DNA of 5,188 nt from DASRCB01 sp035653295 (lineage in GTDB: Bacteria > Acidobacteriota > Terriglobia > Bryobacterales > Bryobacteraceae): positions 1 through 5,188 of the forward strand of contig DASRCB010000279.1 of the NCBI GenBank assembly GCA_035653295.1, in the 5' to 3' direction. The notes under the pieces were generated by a model, which was given only the letters and a program-made list of their open reading frames with translations, did not search any database and had not been told where the DNA came from. Positions within the stretch are counted from its first letter, which is position 1. Each line of letters begins with the position of its first letter. A program made the position numbers and the translations under genes. This document shows, in pieces, positions 1 through 5,188 of this stretch.

Positions 1-194
1 ATCCCTTGCGGTACCGATCCGGAGAGGAGCCCCGTTTAGCGCCGATTAAGACGCCCAGCGGTTGCAAACTACGCAACGAACAACGAATCGAACAATCTGC
101 TCAGCCTGGCCAGCCTTCGCATTACGATCTTCGCAAAGCCGGAATGGGCTGGGTATGGAAGTTGTTGAAGGGATTAAGTCGATTCCGTGTGATC
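1..194. other. Non-coding or unassigned left edge
   Basis: I see no gene I can support here. The plus-strand reading frames that cross this stretch give short, arginine- and proline-rich peptides with no recognisable motif and no ribosome binding site. Two of the three frames meet stops near positions 37-49, so a plus-strand gene from the left could at most end there. The only local pattern is a tandem 7-bp CAACGAA at 74-80 and 81-87, with a further CGAACAA just after it. This is most simply the 3' flank of the large minus-strand gene. Confidence 0.5.
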
Positions 195-229
195 GCCCCG
201 CCGCGAGGGCTGCGGATTCGCGGCGGGGC
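195..229 (-). terminator. Perfect 12-bp hairpin after the outer-membrane protein gene
   Basis: GCCCCGCCGCGA at 195-206 is the exact reverse complement of TCGCGGCGGGGC at 218-229, with an 11-nt loop. The structure begins 17 bases past the stop codon of the minus-strand gene, where a transcription terminator is expected. No T-tract follows the stem on either strand, so it is not a canonical Rho-independent terminator. It may work as a strong GC hairpin without a U-tract, as a 3'-end stabiliser, or in both directions for a convergent transcript. The repeat is certain; its function is inferred from position. Confidence 0.5.
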
Positions 230-246
230 TCGCCAGGAGCGGGGGA

Positions 247-3200
247 TTAAAAGATGAGCTTCGCTCCCAGTTGGAATACGCGGGGGTCCCACACCGACGT
301 CACGGCGCCGAAGTTACTCGCCGAGAAGCTGGTGCTGACGCCATTGAACTGCGTGTGGTTGAAGGTGTTAAAGCTCTCAAAGCGCAGCTCGAAGCGGCTG
401 CCTCGCGCCTCGCTCAGGAGGAAGCTCTTGAACAGCGAGAGATTCCAGTTGTCGCGGCCGGGCCCGCGCACCGCGCCCTTCTTCAGGCTGCCCCACTGTC
501 CAGGCGCCGGCTCGGAGAACGCCCCCGGATTGAACCACGACGCGACCGTCTGCGGATAGCTGATGCTGCCGCCGACATTCGGCCGATTGGTGGCGTTGGC
601 CAGGCCGTTGCTGCCCTCCGGCCCGCCGAGCGTAATATTCAGCGGAAGACCGGATTCCATCACGCCGATTCCGGAAAGCTCCCATCCACCGACGACGGTT
701 TTCACGAAGCGGTTCGGGGAGTCGCGGAACAGCGGGATTTCATAAATGAAGTTCACCAGCCCGATGTGCGTGCGATCGACCATGCTCAGGCCGTTGTCGT
801 AGGCGCGGTTATACGGGTTGGAGACGGTGTACAGATCGCCGCCGAAGCTGGTGGCGGGATCGTATGCGCGCGAGAGCGTATAAGCGACCTGGAGGGTGAG
901 GTCCTTACGCACGCGGGAATGCATGTTGAACTGAAGCGAGTTGTAATGCGAGTTCTCGGCGTTCTCGGAGAGCGTGATGGAGTGGAAGCCGAGATAGGGG
1001 ACGACGGTGTTGTATGCCACCGAGCCGGCGATCAAAGAGGGGAGAACGCCCGGATCGGGAAGATTGACGTCGCGGTAGTCATTCTGGTGCCGGTTCTGAT
1101 TGCCGACGTAAGCGACGGACAGCACGCCATCCCGCCACAGTTCGCGCTGCACGCCGAAGCTGTATTGGTAGCTGACGGGAAGTTTATAGTCGGTATACGC
1201 CAGACCAGTAATGCTGGCCACGGTGATGGGCGCGCTCAGGGTGCCGCCGGTGATGAGGCTGGTGTTCGGGTTCGACAGCGCTACGTTGTTGAAGGTCACG
1301 CTGGAGCTGAACGGGATGTTCGGCCCGGCGTTGTACATGTCGTTACCCTGAATGCGTTCGTACATGGCGCCGAAGCCGCCGCGCAGAACGGTCTTGCCGT
1401 CGCCCAGGAGGTCGTAAGCGAAACCGACGCGCGGGCCGAACGCCGCCCAGTGGTCCTTCACCAGGCCTTTGGGGATGCCGTTCTTGCCGGCGATGCCGAT
1501 ACCGTTCAGATAGAACAGCACGCCACTCAGTGTCGGGTTCGGACTCGTGCCCAGACCGGGACTGTTCGGGCTGATGGTTCCATCTTTCTGAATGATCGCC
1601 GCATTGGAGGGATTGTAGAGGTTGGCGTAGAAGTTCCCCATGCGCTCGTTCGCTTCGTAGGTGTGCGGGACACCGTCCCAGCGCAGACCGAGGTTGAGGG
1701 TCAGGCGGCGGTTGACGCGCCAGTTGTCCTCGCCGTAAGCGGCCCACGAAACGTTATTCCAGAACCCGTGATCCTGGACGGCCAGCTCGGTATAGGAGTT
1801 GGCATATCCCAGCAGGAAGTCGGCGAAATCGTTGCCGGTGTAGTTGCCGTTGAAACCGAAGGCGCCCTGGGTGTTGCCGAACAGGTCCTGCACCTTCTTG
1901 TAGATCGCCCAGCTGCCGCCGAACTTGAACTGGTGGGAGCCGCGGGTCAGGGAAACATCGTTGCGGATCTGGTAGTCGTCGGCCTTGTTGTGCCACGGCC
2001 AGCTGGCAATGTCGTAATTCGTTCCCGTGGTTCCTCCGAGCGAGATGCCCGGAATGCGATCCAGGTTATTGCCTGAAAACAGCTCGGGAATACTGACGTC
2101 GCTCGGCCGCTTGAACAGTCCGTTGGGAACGATGTTGATGCGGTTCCCGTTGTAGTTGAACGCGGTTTCGTTGAGCAGGGTGGGACTGACCGCATAGGTG
2201 GCGTGAATCACGCCGCTGTATGAAGGATTGCCGAACACCGTGCCGACGGTGGGTACGTTATCGCCGCTCCACAGCGATGTGCCGTAAGTGGAGCTGATCT
2301 GCTCGCTGACCCAGTGGCCGAAGACCGAGAAGTTGTCGCTGAAGCGATGATCGACGCGCGCGATTTCTTCGCGGACATTGGTGGGCAGCTTATTGCCGCC
2401 AACGAACTGCTGGCCGTTGTTCGGCGACGGGAAAATGCCGGCTTTGAGCAGCGCCTGCGCATTGGGGTCCAGAAGCGAGCTCGGAATGGTGTTGCCCGGA
2501 AAGTTCTGACCGGGGGAAAGTCCGAGCGCCTGATATTTGGCCAGCAGAGCGGGGCTGAGCTGGCTTGCCGAGGGCACGTGAATGGTGCTGCTGAAGGCTC
2601 CGCCGTATTCGCTGGGCAGCGGCACGGTCTGGTTCACGAGGCCGCCCTCCACCAGCTTGCGCCATTCCATGTTGTAGAAGAAGAATGTCTTTTCCTTGTC
2701 CTTGTTGTAAACCTTCGGGATGTAGACGGGGCCGCCAGCATTGAAACCGTAGGTATTGAAGCGCAGTTCGGGCGCTTTGGCGCCGGCGGCGTTGGTAAAG
2801 AAGTTACCGGCGTCGAGGGCGTCGTTGCGCAGGAACTCCCAGGCGCTGGCGTGGAAATCCTTCGTACCCGACTTGAACACCATGGTCATGGTGCCGGCGG
2901 AGGAGAGGCCGTAGTCGGCGCTGTAATTGGAGGTCAGCGCGCGGAATTCGGCGATGGCATCGACCGAGGGCATGACGGAGATGCCGCCCGCGCCCCCGCG
3001 GTCGTCGTCTTCGCCGCCGTCGATGAGCCAGATATTGTGGTTCTGCCGCAGCCCGTTAAACGATACCGAGGAATCGCCGCCTACCGGCACCGGCGTGTTG
3101 AAGTCAGCCATGGCCGACGAGGCGCCTGCCGTGAGCACGGCCAGCGAGTATACGCTGCGGCCATTGGTGGCCAGCTGCGAGACCTGTTGTTCGGTGATGA

Positions 3201-3609
3201 CGTCACTGACTTCCCCGGAGTCGGCCTGTACGGCGATGGCCTGCGCCTCCACGTTAACGCTTTCCTGGGTACTGCCGAGTTCCAGTTTCAGATCCACGCG
3301 GGCGCGGTCGGCGACTCGAAGGGTGACGTCCTTCTGTTCCGCGGCTTTGAAGCCGGGCGCCTCAGCGCGAATGGTGTAGTGGCCGATCTTGAGATCCGGC
3401 GCGACATACTGCCCCTCATTGTTGCTGGTGAGGTGGTTTGTCTGGCCGGTCTCGGCGCTGGTGATGGTGATGGCTACGTTTGGAACGGGCGCCCCCGACG
3501 GGTCTGTAACCGTTCCCACTATGGTTGCTTCCTGCGCGGAGGCGACAAATACGCTTCCCAGCAGGAGCAGACAGAAAAACAGCAACCGAACGATGTTGCG
3601 ATGCTCCAT
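247..3609 (-). CDS. Oar-like TonB-dependent-receptor-type outer-membrane protein with carboxypeptidase-regulatory-like domain
   Basis: A 1120-aa outer-membrane beta-barrel protein, likely to take up or bind a large substrate; the substrate is unknown. Residues 1-25 form a signal peptide: a charged start (HRNIVR), a hydrophobic LLFFCLLLL core, and an ASA cleavage site before Q26. Residues about 29-110 are a CarboxypepD_reg-like beta-sandwich (GTVTDPSGAPVPNV at 32, GHYTIRAEAPGF at 76-87). A plug-like region follows at about 115-255, with NGLRQNHNIWLIDG at 185-198, DAIAEF at 217-222 and KSGTKDFHAS at 246-255. Then come the family's hallmark FLRND (259), GGPVYIPK (292) and KTFFFYNMEWRK (307), and a long barrel ending in a C-terminal phenylalanine (AKLIF), as expected for BAM-dependent insertion. 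I see no clear TonB box. Length is normal for acidobacterial Oar-like proteins and the frame is intact. The ATG at 3609 is chosen over an in-frame GTG at 3645 because it has a good ribosome binding site and puts the signal peptide at the N-terminus. It is divergent from the putative regulator on the plus strand. Confidence 0.93.
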   Translation of the reverse strand: MEHRNIVRLLFFCLLLLGSVFVASAQEATIVGTVTDPSGAPVPNVAITITSAETGQTNHLTSNNEGQYVAPDLKIGHYTIRAEAPGFKAAEQKDVTLRVADRARVDLKLELGSTQESVNVEAQAIAVQADSGEVSDVITEQQVSQLATNGRSVYSLAVLTAGASSAMADFNTPVPVGGDSSVSFNGLRQNHNIWLIDGGEDDDRGGAGGISVMPSVDAIAEFRALTSNYSADYGLSSAGTMTMVFKSGTKDFHASAWEFLRNDALDAGNFFTNAAGAKAPELRFNTYGFNAGGPVYIPKVYNKDKEKTFFFYNMEWRKLVEGGLVNQTVPLPSEYGGAFSSTIHVPSASQLSPALLAKYQALGLSPGQNFPGNTIPSSLLDPNAQALLKAGIFPSPNNGQQFVGGNKLPTNVREEIARVDHRFSDNFSVFGHWVSEQISSTYGTSLWSGDNVPTVGTVFGNPSYSGVIHATYAVSPTLLNETAFNYNGNRINIVPNGLFKRPSDVSIPELFSGNNLDRIPGISLGGTTGTNYDIASWPWHNKADDYQIRNDVSLTRGSHQFKFGGSWAIYKKVQDLFGNTQGAFGFNGNYTGNDFADFLLGYANSYTELAVQDHGFWNNVSWAAYGEDNWRVNRRLTLNLGLRWDGVPHTYEANERMGNFYANLYNPSNAAIIQKDGTISPNSPGLGTSPNPTLSGVLFYLNGIGIAGKNGIPKGLVKDHWAAFGPRVGFAYDLLGDGKTVLRGGFGAMYERIQGNDMYNAGPNIPFSSSVTFNNVALSNPNTSLITGGTLSAPITVASITGLAYTDYKLPVSYQYSFGVQRELWRDGVLSVAYVGNQNRHQNDYRDVNLPDPGVLPSLIAGSVAYNTVVPYLGFHSITLSENAENSHYNSLQFNMHSRVRKDLTLQVAYTLSRAYDPATSFGGDLYTVSNPYNRAYDNGLSMVDRTHIGLVNFIYEIPLFRDSPNRFVKTVVGGWELSGIGVMESGLPLNITLGGPEGSNGLANATNRPNVGGSISYPQTVASWFNPGAFSEPAPGQWGSLKKGAVRGPGRDNWNLSLFKSFLLSEARGSRFELRFESFNTFNHTQFNGVSTSFSASNFGAVTSVWDPRVFQLGAKLIF

Positions 3610-3615
3610 GGTTTT

Positions 3616-3622
3616 CTCCCCC
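3616..3622 (-). promoter_or_regulatory. Ribosome binding site of the outer-membrane protein gene
   Basis: On the minus strand this reads GGGGGAG and sits 6 bases before the ATG at 3609, near-ideal spacing for Shine-Dalgarno pairing. It decides the start. The upstream GTG at 3645 would add 12 charged residues (MGGTRKRKGEKT) in front of the signal peptide and would bury this site inside the coding region. Confidence 0.75.
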
Positions 3623-3713
3623 TTACGTTTGCGAGTTCCCCCCACCGCCTGCCTGAGCCCCGGACCCGCAGCTGGCGCGTGGATACAAGACGACCCTGGG
3701 TGAAACGGAATTG

Positions 3714-3742
3714 AATTTACTTCGGTTCGGGAGCAGTAGCTA
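3714..3742 (-). promoter_or_regulatory. Weak sigma-70-like promoter candidate for the outer-membrane protein gene
   Basis: On the minus strand TAGCTA (3742-3737) and TAAATT (3719-3714) are separated by 17 bases and match the -35 and -10 consensus at 3 and 4 of 6 positions. They lie in the AT-rich part of the divergent spacer and would give a leader of about 100 bases. A TTGACC on the same strand at about 3757-3752 is a better -35 but has no good -10 at the right distance. The match is poor enough that this is only a suggestion. Confidence 0.25.
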
Positions 3743-3761
3743 GTGTTCTACGGTCAAACAC
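3743..3761. repeat. Imperfect palindrome GTGTT-N9-AACAC, possible operator
   Basis: GTGTT at 3743-3747 is inverted as AACAC at 3757-3761. The left arm continues as GTGTTCTAC (3743-3751), a 9-mer that occurs again in direct orientation at 3820-3828. The element overlaps or lies immediately upstream of the promoter candidates of the minus-strand gene. Repetition in a non-coding spacer between divergent genes suggests a regulator binding site; which protein binds is not shown. Confidence 0.4.
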
Positions 3762-3784
3762 AGTAAGCGCCTTTTGTTCCGAAT

Positions 3785-3804
3785 GTGTTATCCAGTGTTA
3801 CTGG
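3785..3804. repeat. Direct repeat GTGTTA at 10-bp spacing, possible operator
   Basis: GTGTTA occurs at 3785-3790 and 3795-3800, starts 10 bp apart and so on the same face of the helix. The second copy is embedded in a small palindrome, CCAGT-GTT-ACTGG (3792-3804). Tandem half-sites one helical turn apart are the usual arrangement for OmpR/PhoB-type winged-helix proteins, which matches the fold I suspect for the product of the adjacent plus-strand gene. The pair lies about 20 bp upstream of the -35 of the rightward promoter candidate, a common activator position. The repeats are seen; the operator role is inference. Confidence 0.4.
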
Positions 3805-3819
3805 CAAAGGTACCTTCCC

Positions 3820-3828
3820 GTGTTCTAC
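3820..3828 (+). repeat. Second copy of GTGTTCTAC, overlapping the -35 of the rightward promoter
   Basis: This 9-mer is identical to 3743-3751, 77 bp away. It covers the -35 hexamer candidate at 3823-3828, so a protein bound here could compete with RNA polymerase and give autoregulation of the rightward gene. Confidence 0.35.
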
Positions 3829-3851
3829 TGCCGGGAAATGGGTGATACAAT
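3823..3851 (+). promoter_or_regulatory. Extended -10 promoter candidate for the membrane regulator gene
   Basis: TACAAT at 3846-3851 matches the sigma-70 -10 consensus at 5 of 6 positions and is preceded by TGA (3843-3845), giving the extended TGnTAnAAT form. TTCTAC at 3823-3828 sits exactly 17 bp upstream as a weak -35 (3 of 6). Transcription would start near 3858, leaving a leader of about 63 bases before the ATG at 3921. This is the best promoter-like sequence in the window. Confidence 0.5.
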
Positions 3852-3920
3852 CGCTCAGACCTTTTGGCTTCGACGATCAGGCACACGGACGAGGTAGGCT
3901 CGGGGGCGCCGCGACACCCC

Positions 3921-5105
3921 ATGATCGATGCCGCGGCCGTGCGCAGCCAACTGGATCGCGTTCTGGCCAGCGACGTTTTTCGCAGCAGCCGACGCTGCCA
4001 AAACCTGCTGCGGCATGTAACCGAACATACGCTGGCCGGAGATCTCGCATCTTTAAAGGAGCGGACTCTGGGCGCGGTTGTCTTCGGCCGCGTACCGGAT
4101 TACGACACGAATTCCGACACGGTGGTGCGCACCACCGCGGGGGAGGTGCGGAAAAAACTGGCGCAGTATTATCAAACGCCGGGGCGTGAAGGGGAGCTCC
4201 GCATCTCGCTGCCGGCGGGATCGTACGTTGCCGAGTTCCATTACGTCGAGGCGCCGCCGGTCACACCCACGCGCCGGTGGAAACCCTGGCTGATTCCGGC
4301 CTGCGCCGGGCTTGCCGTGGCGCTGATCCTTGCCGCGATGCTGCTGGTTCGGCCTGCCGAGTCGGTGGTGGAACAGTTCTGGCGGCCGATGCTCGACGTT
4401 CCCGGGGATGTTCTTTTTTGTCTGGGTCTGCAGCGCGCCTACAACTTCAGGTCGGACGAGAAGCAGATTCAGTTCGACAGCATGCTCCAGCAGTCGCCCG
4501 CGTCACTGCCGGCGGCGATCCCCACGAACCAGATCCTCGCCATCGACGACCGCTACGTCGCCCTCGGCGACACGATGGCTCTGGTGAATCTTGCCGGGTT
4601 TCTGGAGAAGCACTCGAAACCCTACCGTATCCGCGGTGTGAACTCCACCACCTTCGCCGACCTGCGCGAACAGCCCTCAGTCCTCATTGGCGCGTTCGAC
4701 AACGAGTGGACGCTGCGGTCGGTTGGTCATCTGCGATATACGTTCCAGCGCACGTTCGTGGACGGAAACGAGATCGCCATGGTGCGGGACCGCGATCACC
4801 CAGAGAAGACGGACTGGAAGCTGGCGGGTTTCTGGCCGGATTGGAACTCCATCAGCACCGACTACGCCATCGTCTCCCGGGTGCTGGACGTGAACACCGA
4901 GCGCATGACCGTGATCACCGCCGGCATCACGCACTTCGGCACGGTCGGCGGCGGCGAGTTCCTGACCACCCCGGCCTACATGGCGGAGGCAATTCCGCAA
5001 CTGCCCCGCGGCTGGCAGCGCCGCAACGTGCAGATCGTGCTTCGCATCCCGGTGGTGCGAGGGGCGTCGGGCCGTCCGCACGTGCTGGCCACGTACGTCT
5101 GGTAA
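3921..5105 (+). CDS. Single-pass membrane protein with N-terminal winged-helix-like domain, putative ToxR/CadC-type regulator
   Basis: A 394-aa protein in three parts. Residues 1-110 are cytoplasmic: a helix-rich start (LDRVLASDVFRSSRRCQNLLRHV), LKE (45), VVFGR (53-57), DYD (60-62), DTVVR (66-70), EVRKKLAQYY (75-84) and a hairpin-like RISLPAGSYVAEF (94-106). That order resembles the recognition helix (LRkKL) and wing (vrGvGY) of OmpR-type DNA-binding domains. Domains of this type recur at the N-terminus of many acidobacterial proteins, some joined to TPR or cyclase-like parts. One transmembrane helix spans about 123-143, preceded by RRWK, so the N-terminus should be inside. Residues 144-394 would be exported; motifs include VLIGAFDNEWT (254-264), DYAIVSRV (314-321) and AGITHFG-GGGEFLT (334-349), ending in YVW. 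I do not recognise a catalytic site there. The only exported cysteine is C167, so no internal disulfide is possible. The ATG at 3921 is preferred; an in-frame TTG at 3864 lies almost on the predicted transcript start. Neither has a close Shine-Dalgarno. Function as a regulator is inferred. Confidence 0.88.
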   Translation: MIDAAAVRSQLDRVLASDVFRSSRRCQNLLRHVTEHTLAGDLASLKERTLGAVVFGRVPDYDTNSDTVVRTTAGEVRKKLAQYYQTPGREGELRISLPAGSYVAEFHYVEAPPVTPTRRWKPWLIPACAGLAVALILAAMLLVRPAESVVEQFWRPMLDVPGDVLFCLGLQRAYNFRSDEKQIQFDSMLQQSPASLPAAIPTNQILAIDDRYVALGDTMALVNLAGFLEKHSKPYRIRGVNSTTFADLREQPSVLIGAFDNEWTLRSVGHLRYTFQRTFVDGNEIAMVRDRDHPEKTDWKLAGFWPDWNSISTDYAIVSRVLDVNTERMTVITAGITHFGTVGGGEFLTTPAYMAEAIPQLPRGWQRRNVQIVLRIPVVRGASGRPHVLATYVW

Positions 5106-5142
5106 GGATTGCAGGGCTGTAAACCCAGCGCAGAGCCGCCTC

Positions 5143-5148
5143 TACAAT
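5143..5148 (+). promoter_or_regulatory. -10-like TACAAT for a possible gene beyond the window
   Basis: TACAAT in an AT-rich run (5143-5153) follows the stop codon of the plus-strand gene by 37 bases. It is the same hexamer as in the promoter candidate at 3846. No convincing -35 precedes it (TGTAAA at 5119-5124, 18 bp upstream, matches 3 of 6). The last 35 bases contain no start codon with a ribosome binding site, so any gene served would start outside the window. No clear terminator separates it from the upstream gene; GCTG-N6-CAGC at 5116-5129 is only a 4-bp stem. Confidence 0.3.
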
Positions 5149-5188
5149 AAAATCAGTGTTTGTTTCGATCGAGACGCACCCGCCCAGG

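Noticed and set aside
74..87. Tandem CAACGAA repeat as a possible array or site
   Set aside because: Only two exact 7-bp units plus a partial one; too short to distinguish from chance, and no CRISPR-like or iteron-like spacing.
6..257. Short plus-strand frame of 83 codons at the left edge, starting with TTG
   Set aside because: There is no recognisable motif, it runs through the hairpin at 195-229 and into the end of the outer-membrane protein gene, and it has no ribosome binding site.
271..2076. 601-codon plus-strand open frame antisense to the outer-membrane protein gene
   Set aside because: Its translation is valine-, alanine-, glycine- and arginine-rich with no signal peptide, domain or ribosome binding site. 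The opposite strand encodes a protein with clear family motifs along this whole stretch. Long antisense frames are common opposite GC-rich genes.
2314..3714. 466-codon plus-strand open frame antisense to the 5' part of the outer-membrane protein gene
   Set aside because: Same reasoning: it mirrors the codon structure of the real gene, continues into the spacer without any motif, and lacks an initiation signal.
4277..5122. 281-codon arginine-rich open frame overlapping the putative regulator in another frame
   Set aside because: The composition (runs of R, H, A, G) is that of a frame-shifted GC-rich gene. The frame from 3921 has a transmembrane segment and coherent motifs.
5116..5129. GCTG-N6-CAGC hairpin as terminator of the plus-strand gene
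   Set aside because: A 4-bp stem without a T-tract is too weak to call.
1..5188. Mobile elements, CRISPR arrays, tRNA or rRNA genes, toxin-antitoxin pairs
   Set aside because: I looked for long direct or inverted repeats at gene edges, regularly spaced repeats, cloverleaf-like sequence and small paired genes, and found none. No frameshift or truncation is visible in either gene.

Overview
The window holds two complete, divergently transcribed genes on a GC-rich background. It looks like a chromosomal fragment of an Acidobacteriota bacterium, probably of the Solibacter/Bryobacterales type. Two protein families point there: a very large Oar-like, TonB-dependent-receptor-type outer-membrane protein with an N-terminal carboxypeptidase-regulatory-like domain, and a small membrane protein with a cytoplasmic VFGR...YD..SD..VR...VRKKL..YY...LP.GSY domain. 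Both families are known for many paralogs in that phylum. The taxonomic call is inference from protein type; there is no rRNA or marker gene here.

Layout: 1-194 carries no gene I can support. A perfect 12-bp inverted repeat at 195-229 lies just past the stop codon of the large minus-strand gene and probably ends its transcript. The outer-membrane protein gene fills 247-3609 on the minus strand (1120 aa from the ATG, with a signal peptide and a good ribosome binding site). Positions 3610-3920 form a shared divergent control region. Its middle part (about 3700-3850) is visibly more AT-rich than the flanks, carries several GTGTT-type repeats in direct and inverted arrangement, and has an extended -10 promoter candidate facing right. 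The plus-strand gene at 3921-5105 (394 aa) encodes a single-pass membrane protein. The last 83 bases hold a -10-like element that may belong to a gene beyond the window.

Working model (inference): the 394-aa protein has the layout of a ToxR/CadC-type one-component regulator. It has an N-terminal cytoplasmic domain resembling the second half of an OmpR-type winged helix, one transmembrane helix with positive charges on the inner side, and a C-terminal exported domain of about 250 residues that could sense a ligand. It lies head-to-head with an outer-membrane receptor gene, and the repeats between them are plausible operators. The pair could therefore be a self-contained uptake or sensing module in which the inner-membrane protein controls the outer-membrane protein. 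The sequence does not prove DNA binding, and the substrate of the receptor is unknown.
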